A stretch of DNA of 64,000 nucleotides, taken from assembly GCF_015666175.1 (NCBI RefSeq), contig NZ_JADPIE010000004.1:317051-381050 (forward strand). Direction: 5' to 3'. Positions within the stretch are counted from its first letter, which is position 1. Each line of letters begins with the position of its first letter. This DNA comes from Halonatronomonas betaini (GTDB taxonomy: Bacteria > Bacillota > Halanaerobiia > Halanaerobiales > Halarsenatibacteraceae). Both the position numbers and the translations under genes were made by a program. Shown here piece after piece: positions 8,031 through 15,929 of the stretch. Under the pieces are notes generated by a model. It saw only the letters and a list, made by a program, of their open reading frames with translations, was not told the DNA's origin and did not search any database.

Positions 8031-8063
8031 CTCAACTGGAAATCCTTCTGGTTGAGGTTTTTT
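8031..8063 (+). terminator. intrinsic terminator downstream of the 11-bp array
   Basis: CTCAAC / GTTGAG stem, extended inward by three pairs including two G-T wobbles, followed by a T-run at 8058-8063. It would end a transcript crossing the small membrane gene and the repeat array. The rest of the spacer 7456-8177 shows no other clear feature. Confidence 0.75.
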
Positions 8064-8177
8064 ATTTTATTAATGAATTATAAAAGCAGGAATATCAATT
8101 GAAAACTAGAATTAATATGTTAGTAGAAATAAATGTAATGGTGAATTTAAGATATAACTGGAGTGGTGAGTTTTAAA

Positions 8178-9335
8178 ATGAAGAGTTTAAATAGATTATT
8201 TTTTATTGTTGTTGTAATCATGCTGGTTGGCCTGCTAGCTATGCCTGGATTGGCTGTTGATGATTTTTCTGGAGATGAACCAGGGGCTGGAGGGGCTGAA
8301 CAGTTTGGGCAGCAGGTTGCTCCTGACGTTGAAGAGGAATATTTGCGGGGAAGAATTGTTGATCTGACCACTGAAGAGAATCCAGACGAGTATTTGAGTT
8401 TGAGGCAGATGCTTGAAGTTGAGGTGACTTCTGGAGAGTTTTCTGGCGAGGTCATTACTGCGGAGCATGCTGTTATGGAGAATAATATTTATGGTGATGA
8501 GAGGCTTGAAGAGGGAAAGCGGATCATTCTTCAGGCTTATACCGGTGATGGCGAGATAGTTGAGGCTTATTTTCATGATCTGGCCAGGGAGCGGGGGTTA
8601 ATCTATTTAGGGATTATTACTCTGCTTGTATTGATTGTTGTGGCCAGAAAACAGGGACTTAAGACTATTATTACATTGATTTTGACCCTGGGGCTTATCT
8701 TCTTTTATCTGATCCCGGCCCTTGCTGAAGGAGCGGCTCCGATACCGACAGCAGTGGCGAGCTCAATTGTTATGATTATTATTATTCATGGGATTATCGG
8801 TGGCTGGAGGTTGAAATCGCTGATAGCTATTTTAGGAACTGTAACCGGGGTTCTGCTGGCAGGTTTGCTGGCCTATGGCTTCGGTCAGCTGGTTAATCTG
8901 ACTGGCTTAAATAATGAAGAGGCGAGACTGCTGATAGGTACTGGTCTTGATCTGAATCCTAAAGGGATATTATTTGCTGGAATTATTATTGGTTCATTAG
9001 GGGCTGTTACTGATGTGGCAATGTCGATAGCTTCTTTTGCGGAAAATACCTGGAAGAATGACAGGGAGATATCAGCCAGAAAGTTATATAATATCGGGAT
9101 TGCTACAGGCAAGGATATTATTGGAACTATGGCCAATACATTGATTTTAGCATATGTAGGTAGTTCTCTGGCCTTATTGATTTTATTTTATCATTTTAGT
9201 GGAGGCTGGATTGATCTGATTAATTTTGATCTGGTGGCTACTGAAATTGTAAGGGGACTGGCTGGAACTGCTGGCCTGATAGTGACAATACCTGTTACAG
9301 CGCTGCTGGCATCGTTCTTTTATACCAGTCGCTAG
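8178..9335 (+). CDS. YibE/F family membrane protein
   Basis: The 385-aa protein starts with a signal-like membrane segment (LFFIVVVIMLVGLLAMPGLA), then a soluble outside domain of about 110 residues (EEYLRGRIVDLTTEENPDEY to AYTGDGEIVEAYFHDLARERGLIYLGII), followed by about seven membrane helices, among them KQGLKTIITLILTLGLIFFYLIPALAEG and GIIIGSLGAVTDVAMSIASFAENT. This layout and the GSLGAVTDVAMSIAS motif are those of YibE/F proteins, whose function is unknown. ATG 8178 follows GGAGTGGTGAG; GTG 8163 is an upstream alternative. It stands alone between two intergenic arrays of 11-bp repeats. Confidence 0.85.
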   Translation: MKSLNRLFFIVVVIMLVGLLAMPGLAVDDFSGDEPGAGGAEQFGQQVAPDVEEEYLRGRIVDLTTEENPDEYLSLRQMLEVEVTSGEFSGEVITAEHAVMENNIYGDERLEEGKRIILQAYTGDGEIVEAYFHDLARERGLIYLGIITLLVLIVVARKQGLKTIITLILTLGLIFFYLIPALAEGAAPIPTAVASSIVMIIIIHGIIGGWRLKSLIAILGTVTGVLLAGLLAYGFGQLVNLTGLNNEEARLLIGTGLDLNPKGILFAGIIIGSLGAVTDVAMSIASFAENTWKNDREISARKLYNIGIATGKDIIGTMANTLILAYVGSSLALLILFYHFSGGWIDLINFDLVATEIVRGLAGTAGLIVTIPVTALLASFFYTSR

Positions 9336-9504
9336 TTATTAGTCTGATTGCCGGCAGGATTGATTGCAGTTGTTGATATTTGCTGATATAATTAACATAT
9401 GTTCGGGTTAGTTATTATCAGGATATATAATTATATTTAATTCTGGAGTGTAATTTGATTTAGAAACTGTCTGGATTGTAATCAGGGTAAAATATAGTGA
9501 AATA

Positions 9505-9603
9505 CTGGAAGAGTTCTGGAGTATTGTAGTGGATAAGCTGGAGCACTACTGGAGCAAACCTGGAGCAATCCCGGAGCAATCCTGGAGGAAACCTGGAGCA
9601 GTT
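9505..9603. repeat. tandem array of 11-bp units, consensus CTGGAGCAAAC
   Basis: Units begin at 9505 (CTGGAAGAGTT), 9516 (CTGGAGTATTG), then after one lost unit at 9538, 9549, 9560, 9571, 9582 and 9593. The last six are contiguous and read CTGGAGCACTA, CTGGAGCAAAC, CTGGAGCAATC, CCGGAGCAATC, CTGGAGGAAAC and CTGGAGCAGTT. The period is strictly 11 bp. It lies in the 371-bp spacer between the YibE/F gene and the next gene, mirroring the array on the other side of the YibE/F gene; the first seven positions of the two consensus units fit CYGRAGC. Confidence 0.85.
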
Positions 9604-9653
9604 ATAGAGGAGAATATAATTTTATCTGGATATGAGTAATATAAATCAGGTGG

Positions 9654-9689
9654 GCCTGGCCAGAAAAGGTTTTCTGACCAGGCTTTTTT
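9654..9689 (+). terminator. strong intrinsic terminator
   Basis: GCCTGG / CCAGGC stem continues inward as CAGAAAA / TTTTCTG with one C-A mismatch; a six-T run follows at 9684-9689. It closes the transcript from the YibE/F gene and the repeat array. Confidence 0.88.
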
Positions 9690-9706
9690 ATCAGGAGGGG
9701 TTTTAG

Positions 9707-10483
9707 TTGGAGTCCAATAGGAATCTGGAGTTGAAGACTTATCTGATTATGATTTCAGGCTTAACATTATTGACCGGTTTTAATAGTTTTATTTCTGGGG
9801 GCAATCAGTTTATCACCAATAATCTGCCGCTGCCTGGTATTTTGCAGATTGTTTTGAATATGTTGATTGTTCTCTTTTTATATGGCCTTTTAGGTCTCTA
9901 TGGGATTAAGATCGGCAGGGAATTTAATCTGCCCGGGATCTGGCCTGATAGTTATCCAGGCTTTAGATACTGGCTGGAACCGGCTGTGCTCGGGCTTGGA
10001 TTGACTGCCCTCTATATCGTTTTAGACTTAAGTTTTGCTCCAATACATAATTTAGGGTATCTGCCTCAGCCAGAGCTACCAGAGGCTATTCTAGTTGTTT
10101 TAATCTCAGCTATAAGTGGTGAGCTTTTATTCAGGCTATTTTTGATACCATTTGGTGCCTATTTGATTGTTATGCTCTGGAGGAATTTCGGTGGGATTGG
10201 GCTTGAGGCTAAAGAACAGATTATTAAGAGGGTTTTCTGGCCTCTGGCTGGAATTTCCGGGGTAGTTTATGTCTTTTCATATCTGCCCAATCTTATTTAT
10301 AGTTACGGGGTTGAATCATTATTTAATCTGCCGGTGCCGCTATTGATACAACTCCTATTAATGTATGGCAGTCTTGGCATGCTGGCTGCCTGGCAGTACA
10401 GGAGACAGGGTTTTCTGGCTGCGGTTCAGGTCCATTTCTGGGCTGCTTTATTCTGGCATATTGGCTGGGGAGGTATTTTTTAA
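9707..10483 (+). CDS. multi-pass membrane protein, CPBP-like
   Basis: A 258-aa protein with about seven membrane helices. The stretch ISAISGELLFRLFLIPFGAYL resembles the EExxxR motif of CPBP (CAAX protease and bacteriocin-processing) intramembrane proteins, and QVHFWAALFWHIGW resembles the later histidine-containing motifs. The first glutamate of EExxxR is replaced by glycine here, so peptidase activity is doubtful. TTG 9707 is the start because AGGAGGGG at 9693-9700 lies 6 nt upstream and no ATG is nearby. Its stop overlaps the ATG of mrfA, so it is translationally coupled to that gene. Confidence 0.6.
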   Translation: MESNRNLELKTYLIMISGLTLLTGFNSFISGGNQFITNNLPLPGILQIVLNMLIVLFLYGLLGLYGIKIGREFNLPGIWPDSYPGFRYWLEPAVLGLGLTALYIVLDLSFAPIHNLGYLPQPELPEAILVVLISAISGELLFRLFLIPFGAYLIVMLWRNFGGIGLEAKEQIIKRVFWPLAGISGVVYVFSYLPNLIYSYGVESLFNLPVPLLIQLLLMYGSLGMLAAWQYRRQGFLAAVQVHFWAALFWHIGWGGIF

Positions 10484-12786
10484 TGAATCTGGCTCAACTA
10501 TCTGATAAATTGAAATATTTAAATGAGGTGACCCATTACAGGGAGCTTCCTGGTCAGGAGGCTACCTATGCTGATTTCCCTGAGGGTTTATCTGATAGAT
10601 TAGTAGATGTTCTGGAAAAACAGTGGATTTCCAGGCTTTATAGTCATCAGGCTGAGGCTATTGAACATATTAAAAAGGGCAGGGATACTGTGGTTGTAAC
10701 ACCGACTGCTTCAGGTAAGACTCTCTGTTATAATCTGCCTGTTTTAGATAGCATCTTGAAGGCTGAAGAGAGCCGGGCCCTTTATTTATTTCCGACCAAG
10801 GCTTTAGCCCAGGATCAGTTAAATGAGTTGCTGGAGCTTTCAGAGGAGTTAGATGCTGGAGTTAAGACCTATACCTATGACGGCGATACGAGACCGGCGG
10901 TTAGAAAGAGTATCCGCCAGGCCGGTCATATTGTGCTGACCAATCCGGATATGCTCCATACTGGAATTTTGCCCCATCATACAAAATGGGTTAAACTTTT
11001 TGAGAATTTAGATTATGTTGTAATCGATGAAGTTCACAGTTATCGGGGAGTTTTTGGCAGCCATGTTGCCAATGTGATCAGGCGACTTAAGCGGATTGCT
11101 GAGTTTTACGGGTCTGATCCGGTCTTTATTACTGCTTCGGCAACTATTGCAAATCCGGCAGAGCTGGCCAGCCGTTTAATCGGCAAAGATGTTGAGCTTG
11201 TTGATAATAATGGGGCTCCCCAGGGACCCAGAGATTTCTTCTTTTATAATCCGCCGATTGTTAATCAGGAGCTGGGGATTAGAAAGAGTTATGTCCTTGA
11301 GAGCAAGTATCTGGCCAGGCGTCTGCTGAAAAATAAGATTTCAACGATTGTCTTTGCCAGGACCAGGCTCAATACGGAGCTTTTATTATCCTATCTGAGA
11401 GACGAGATTTCGGCTAATAGCGAGATTGCCGGATATCGGGGTGGCTATCTCCCTGATGAGCGTCGGAGAATTGAGGAAGGGCTCAGGGATGGTTCGATTT
11501 TAGGGGTTATCAGTACCAATGCCCTGGAGCTGGGGATTGATATTGGCCAGCTTGAGGCCTGTCTGATTGCCGGTTATCCTGGGGCTGTCTCTTCAGTCTG
11601 GCAGCAGGCTGGCCGGGCCGGCCGGGGACAGCAGCGGGCACTGACTATTTTAGTTGCCTCATCCAGTCCTTTAGATCAGTTTATGATTAATCATCCTGAT
11701 TATTTCTTTCAGCAGCCACCGGAAAGTGGCCTGATTAATCCGAATAATTTATTGATTTTAATCTCCCATATTAAATGTGCGGCCTTTGAGCTGCCCTTTG
11801 AAGAGGGGGAGATCTTTGGAGTTGAGTCGACTGCGGAGATTTTAGATTATTTAGTTGAAGAGAGGGTGCTCCATTTCAGGAATGGCCGCTGGTACTGGAT
11901 GACTGATAAGTATCCTGCCCAGGATATCAGTCTCAGGAGTGCTTCCAGTGATGATTTTGCTGTGATTGATATGACTGCGAATAAGAATCAGGTAATCGGT
12001 AAGGTCGATTATTTTGCAGCGCCAACGACTATTCATGAGAAGGCTATTTATATTCATGGTGGCGATCAGTATCAGGTCCAGGAGCTTGATTTTGAGGATA
12101 GGCGGGCTTTAGTTAAGAAGGTGGATGTCAATTATTATACTGATGCTTCCCTGGCTGTGGAACTCAAGGTGTTAGAGGATTTTGAGCGGCAGGGTGCTGG
12201 CGAGAAAATTTATGGCCATGGCGAGGTTTCTGTGACTGCCAGGGCGACGATGTTTAAGAAGGTTAAATTTAATAGTCATGAAAATGTGGGATATGGCGAT
12301 ATTAATCTTCCAGAACAGGAGATGCATACGACAGCTTACTGGCTGACAGCTCCAGCTGATTTAAAGGAGAAACTGGGTCAAAATAAGCTGGAGAATGGCC
12401 TGATTGGAATTGCCAATCTGATTGAGAATATAGCTCCATTATTTCTGCTGGCTGATTCCAGGGATTTAAAGAATACTGTTCAGATTAAATCACCCTTTAC
12501 CGGGCTGCCGACTATTTTCTTTTATGATAGTTATCCTGGCGGAATTGGCTTGAGTGAGAAATTATTCAGGGTTCATGAAAAGTTGCTGGACCGGGCCCAT
12601 GAGCTATTAACTGACTGCCCCTGTGAGCAGGGCTGTCCTTCCTGTGTTGGACCAGGCAGTGAGGTTGGCCTGACTGCCAAGGAAGATGCCGATCTGATTC
12701 TGACCATTTTAAAGCGAGGCGATAATTATGAATCTAAGGGAAAAATTAAAGAAGATGCCAGGTCAGAAAAGGGAGCAGACCGATAG
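10483..12786 (+). CDS. mrfA: DEAD/DEAH-box helicase with DUF1998 domain, MrfA (YprA)
   Basis: Superfamily 2 helicase of the MrfA/YprA type, which in Bacillus subtilis works with MrfB in repair of mitomycin-type DNA damage. The N-terminal RecA domain has TPTASGKT (Walker A), a DEVH box in VIDEVHSYRG and TASATIANP (motif III); the second RecA domain has ISTNALELGIDIG and QQAGRAGRG (motif VI). The C-terminal DUF1998 region ends in CPCEQGCPSCVGP, the four-cysteine zinc site. Length 767 aa is close to the family norm. The gene overlaps both neighbours, and the following gene is its partner mrfB. Confidence 0.92.
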   Translation: MNLAQLSDKLKYLNEVTHYRELPGQEATYADFPEGLSDRLVDVLEKQWISRLYSHQAEAIEHIKKGRDTVVVTPTASGKTLCYNLPVLDSILKAEESRALYLFPTKALAQDQLNELLELSEELDAGVKTYTYDGDTRPAVRKSIRQAGHIVLTNPDMLHTGILPHHTKWVKLFENLDYVVIDEVHSYRGVFGSHVANVIRRLKRIAEFYGSDPVFITASATIANPAELASRLIGKDVELVDNNGAPQGPRDFFFYNPPIVNQELGIRKSYVLESKYLARRLLKNKISTIVFARTRLNTELLLSYLRDEISANSEIAGYRGGYLPDERRRIEEGLRDGSILGVISTNALELGIDIGQLEACLIAGYPGAVSSVWQQAGRAGRGQQRALTILVASSSPLDQFMINHPDYFFQQPPESGLINPNNLLILISHIKCAAFELPFEEGEIFGVESTAEILDYLVEERVLHFRNGRWYWMTDKYPAQDISLRSASSDDFAVIDMTANKNQVIGKVDYFAAPTTIHEKAIYIHGGDQYQVQELDFEDRRALVKKVDVNYYTDASLAVELKVLEDFERQGAGEKIYGHGEVSVTARATMFKKVKFNSHENVGYGDINLPEQEMHTTAYWLTAPADLKEKLGQNKLENGLIGIANLIENIAPLFLLADSRDLKNTVQIKSPFTGLPTIFFYDSYPGGIGLSEKLFRVHEKLLDRAHELLTDCPCEQGCPSCVGPGSEVGLTAKEDADLILTILKRGDNYESKGKIKEDARSEKGADR

Positions 12787-13891
12787 TCCTGAAAAACCGG
12801 CTACTGTCTACCTAGAGGAGAATCGATATCCTTTATCCTATTGTCATGGCAGGTATAGTCTTGAGGACTTTTCTGAGTATCCTTTTCAAAATGCTGGAGC
12901 AATATTTGATTTACCTGAAGAACTTTCCAGGGATGAACTCTTATTTTTAGATACTGAAACGACAGGACTTGCCGGTGGAGCCGGGACAGTGGCTTTTATG
13001 ATTGGGCTGGCCTACTTTGCTGGCGATGAGGTTGTTTTAGAGCAGTATATAATGCGAGATTATGATGAAGAACCGGACCAGCTTGAGGCTGTTAAAGAAA
13101 GAATTGAGGAGCGGAGTAATTTGGTGACCTTTAATGGGAAATGCTATGATTTTCCGCTTTTGAAAGATAGATTTATTATGAATCGGCTGGAACCGCCTGT
13201 TCTGGATAATCATATTGATCTTTTACATCCTGCCAGGAGCTTATGGCGTCATCTGCCTTCCTGTAGCTTAAAGGCTCTGGAATGGCAGGTGATAGATTTC
13301 AGGCGGGGAGAGGATATTGATGGCAGTCAGGTGCCTGAACAGTACTTTCAGTATCTTAAGGAGAAAGATTTTGAGCTTTTAAGACCGATTATTGAGCATA
13401 ATAGGGATGATATTATTTCGATGATAAGTCTGGCCAGGCATTTAGGTGAGATTGTGAGCCTCAGTGATTCTATTGATTGGGATGGCAATAAGGCTTATAA
13501 TTTAGGATATCTATTTGAGAAGGATGGACAGCTGGAAAAGAGTATCAGGTTATATGAAAGGGCAAGGGATTTACAGGATTCAGCCAGGTTATTAACGAGA
13601 ATTGATAAGAAGCTAACCTGGCAGTATAAGCGGGCTGATTGTTATGATCAGGCTATTAAGATCTGGCAGGAGATGATTAGAGAGAAACGAGGCGGGCTCT
13701 TTCCCTGGGTTGAACTGGCTAAATATTATGAGCACCAGGCAAAGGATTATGATTCTGCTCTGAAATTGGTTGAGGCAGCTAATAAGTTTCTTTTATCCAG
13801 GCGGTATTATATTTCAGACTGGAAAGATAGGAAGGATGCTTTAGATCATAGATTGGACAGGCTCGAGAGGAAGCTGGCCAGGAGGGAGTAA
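12728..13891 (+). CDS. mrfB: ribonuclease H-like exonuclease with TPRs, MrfB (YprB)
   Basis: DnaQ/RNase H-fold 3'-5' exonuclease, partner of MrfA. The first exonuclease motif is LLFLDTETTGLAGGAG (DxE), followed by LVTFNGKCYDFPLLKDRF and the last acidic motif EHNRDDIISM. The C-terminal third (from about residue 255) is helical with TPR-like units such as YNLGYLFEKDGQLEKSIRLYERA. The start at ATG 12728 lies 59 bp inside the end of mrfA, so the genes overlap; ATG 12755 is an alternative but has a poorer ribosome site. Gene order mrfA-mrfB is the same as in Bacillus. Confidence 0.9.
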   Translation: MNLREKLKKMPGQKREQTDSPEKPATVYLEENRYPLSYCHGRYSLEDFSEYPFQNAGAIFDLPEELSRDELLFLDTETTGLAGGAGTVAFMIGLAYFAGDEVVLEQYIMRDYDEEPDQLEAVKERIEERSNLVTFNGKCYDFPLLKDRFIMNRLEPPVLDNHIDLLHPARSLWRHLPSCSLKALEWQVIDFRRGEDIDGSQVPEQYFQYLKEKDFELLRPIIEHNRDDIISMISLARHLGEIVSLSDSIDWDGNKAYNLGYLFEKDGQLEKSIRLYERARDLQDSARLLTRIDKKLTWQYKRADCYDQAIKIWQEMIREKRGGLFPWVELAKYYEHQAKDYDSALKLVEAANKFLLSRRYYISDWKDRKDALDHRLDRLERKLARRE

Positions 13892-13893
13892 TT

Positions 13894-14412
13894 ATGATTG
13901 AATTAGTCGGGCAATTATTTTACTTGATAATAATTCTTTTTATACTTTCTTTTAGCCGGGAGTTTGGCAGGTTTTTGATATTGCTTTATTTAAAGGTTCC
14001 TGGCAGTAAAATAAAGCTTAATCCGTTCCAGTTTCCCCATTATATTGAGCTTTATAATGGTGAGAAATGGATTAAATCTACTGAAGAAGATTTTCTGGCT
14101 GCTTATTACAGATATGAACCGGCCAGGCGCGGTGGCTTTGCTCTCTATTCATTCCCCTGGGTTTTTGAGTCGCTGGTTTTATTTATTAGTTATATCTTTA
14201 TTAATACTATGGTTTCAACTGATCTAGCCAGTTATTTGATAATTTTATCTCTTATTTTTACCGGGGCAATTTTTATTTATCAGTTAATTATTTTTTGGAG
14301 AACTGAGGAGTATAGAGGAGATTTTATTGTTTTGTATGTTCTTTCTCCAGCAGCAGGAGTAGCCTCTGTAGCTTTATATTATATTTTTAGGTTAATTTTA
14401 TTGGTCTTTTAG
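13894..14412 (+). CDS. hypothetical membrane protein with four helices
   Basis: A 172-aa protein I do not recognise. It has one N-terminal membrane helix (LFYLIIILFILSFS), a charged cytoplasmic or outer loop of about 60 residues with FPHYIELYNGEKWIKSTEEDF, then three further helices ending at the C-terminus. ATG 13894 lies 2 bp after the mrfB stop, with AGGAGGGAG just upstream, so it is in the same operon. A role in the repair pathway is not supported by the sequence. Confidence 0.75.
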   Translation: MIELVGQLFYLIIILFILSFSREFGRFLILLYLKVPGSKIKLNPFQFPHYIELYNGEKWIKSTEEDFLAAYYRYEPARRGGFALYSFPWVFESLVLFISYIFINTMVSTDLASYLIILSLIFTGAIFIYQLIIFWRTEEYRGDFIVLYVLSPAAGVASVALYYIFRLILLVF

Positions 14413-14417
14413 TTTAA

Positions 14418-14432
14418 TAATAACTGTTATTA
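14418..14432. promoter_or_regulatory. 7-1-7 palindrome in the msr promoter (Fur/PerR-family-like box)
   Basis: TAATAAC T GTTATTA is a perfect palindrome with a single central base. Fur, PerR and Zur operators have this 7-1-7 form (PerR: TTATAAT n ATTATAA), but the sequence is not a close match to any one of them. It lies just upstream of an extended -10 element, over the -35 position, ahead of an oxidative-repair gene. Confidence 0.4.
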
Positions 14433-14447
14433 ATTTACTAGAAAATA

Positions 14448-14456
14448 TGATATAAT
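14448..14456 (+). promoter_or_regulatory. extended -10 promoter for the msr gene
   Basis: TGATATAAT (TGnTATAAT form) at 14448-14456, 51 bp upstream of the start codon, without a good -35. Confidence 0.6.
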
Positions 14457-14507
14457 GGTGTTAATATTTAGAAAGAGAAGATCTCTTTTTAAGGAGGTTT
14501 TAAAAAA

Positions 14508-15812
14508 TTGAGAGGCCTAATTATTGCCGGTATTGTTCTTTTAGGTTTTACTTTGCTGTTTTTTGCTGGAGAAAGGGGGCTGACAGGTAATATGAGTTCT
14601 GAGAAAAATAATGTGGATTTTGAAGTTATGGGTGGTTCCAGTTGTGGCGTTGACGACGAAAATAGTTGCCAGGCAAGTACTGATGGCAATTTAGATCTTT
14701 CAGATGTAGATGATCCATTATTAGATGAGCTGACTGAGATGCAATATTATGTCACCCAGATGGATGGTACTGAACCGAGATTTAATAATGAATTCTATGA
14801 CCATAAAGAGCCAGGTATCTATGTAGATGTTGTTTCAGGTGAGGCTTTATTTAGTTCAGTTGATAAGTATGATTCTGGTTCTGGCTGGCCAAGTTTTACC
14901 AGGCCATTAGTTGAGGAAAATATTGTTGAAAGAGAAGATAGAAGTTTTGGCATGAATCGGACTGAAGTGAGGAGTAAAGAGGCTGATTCCCATTTAGGTC
15001 ATGTTTTTCCTGATGGGCCGGAACCGACTGGTATGAGATATTGTATAAATTCAGCTGCTTTGAGGTTTATCCCGGCTGATGAATTAGAAGAGAGAGGCTA
15101 TGGTGAATTTACTGAACTTTTCTCTGAAGAGGAATTACAATCAAACCCTGAATCTAATGAAAATGCAAATTTGATTGAACTTGATCAGGAGGTTGCAGAT
15201 ATTGATACTGAAAAGGCAACCTTTGCCCTTGGCTGATTCTGGGGCCCGGATGCATTCTTCGGGATTTTGCCTGGAGTAATTAGAACCCGGGTCGGTTATG
15301 CCGGTGGCATAAGCGATAATCCAACCTATCATAATATTGGCGATCATACCGAGACTATTCAAATTGAATATGATCCTGATCAGATTAGTTACAGGGAATT
15401 ACTTGAGATCTTCTGGGATAATCATAATCCTGCAACTCAACCGAGATCGAGACAGTATATGAATATTTTATTCTATCATAATACTGATCAGAAAGAAGAG
15501 TTTGAAGAGTTGAAGCTTGAATATGAATCTGAATCTGGCAGAGAGGTTAAGACTGAACTAAAGGAATATGAAGAATTTTATTTAGCAGAAGATTATCATC
15601 AGAAATATTATCTTCAGTCTAACTCAAGATTTAAGAATCATTACAGGGACATCTATGATTTGAGTGATTTCATTGATTCTACGGTAGTTGCCAGAGTTAA
15701 TGGTTATTTAGGGAGATATGGCACAGCTGAACAGTTGTTAGAAGAGATAAATAAGCTTGGTTTGAATGAGCAGACTGAAAGTTATTTAAAAGAAAGATAT
15801 AATATTGAGTAA
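14508..15812 (+). CDS. msrBA: membrane-anchored MsrB-MsrA methionine sulfoxide reductase, selenoprotein (TGA = Sec)
   Basis: Repairs oxidised methionine in extracytoplasmic proteins. The frame runs through TGA 15234-15236, to be read as selenocysteine 243, giving 434 aa. Order: N-terminal membrane anchor (residues 4-20), a linker with Cys46 and Cys54, the MsrB domain ([21 protein letters not shown], catalytic Cys179 in [11 protein letters not shown]), then the MsrA domain beginning [16 protein letters not shown], where other MsrA proteins have GCFWG, and continuing [30 protein letters not shown] and [10 protein letters not shown]. The MsrA part has no cysteine at all, so Cys46/54 or thioredoxin must regenerate it. 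The MsrB part lacks the zinc CxxC pairs. A hairpin after the TGA fits a SECIS. TTG 14508 has AAGGAGGT 9 nt upstream. Without Sec insertion the product would stop after MsrB. Confidence 0.9.
15234..15263 (+). promoter_or_regulatory. selenocysteine TGA codon and candidate bacterial SECIS (msr)
   Basis: TGA at 15234-15236; from 8 nt later CCCGGA (15245-15250) pairs with TTCGGG (15258-15263) around a 7-nt loop. Position and size match bacterial SECIS elements that recruit SelB. Confidence 0.65.
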
Positions 15813-15820
15813 TATTTTTT

Positions 15821-15848
15821 AGCCGGCAGAAATTGCCGGCTTTTTTTG
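15821..15848 (+). terminator. intrinsic terminator after msrBA
   Basis: AGCCGGCA / TGCCGGCT perfect 8-bp stem, 5-nt loop, then seven T. Confidence 0.92.
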
Positions 15849-15929
15849 CTTTTATTTACTTAGTTTGCAGGGATTTTGTGTTTTTTATAGAACTATCTTA
15901 CTATGACCTTTAAACCTGGGAGTGTTCTT

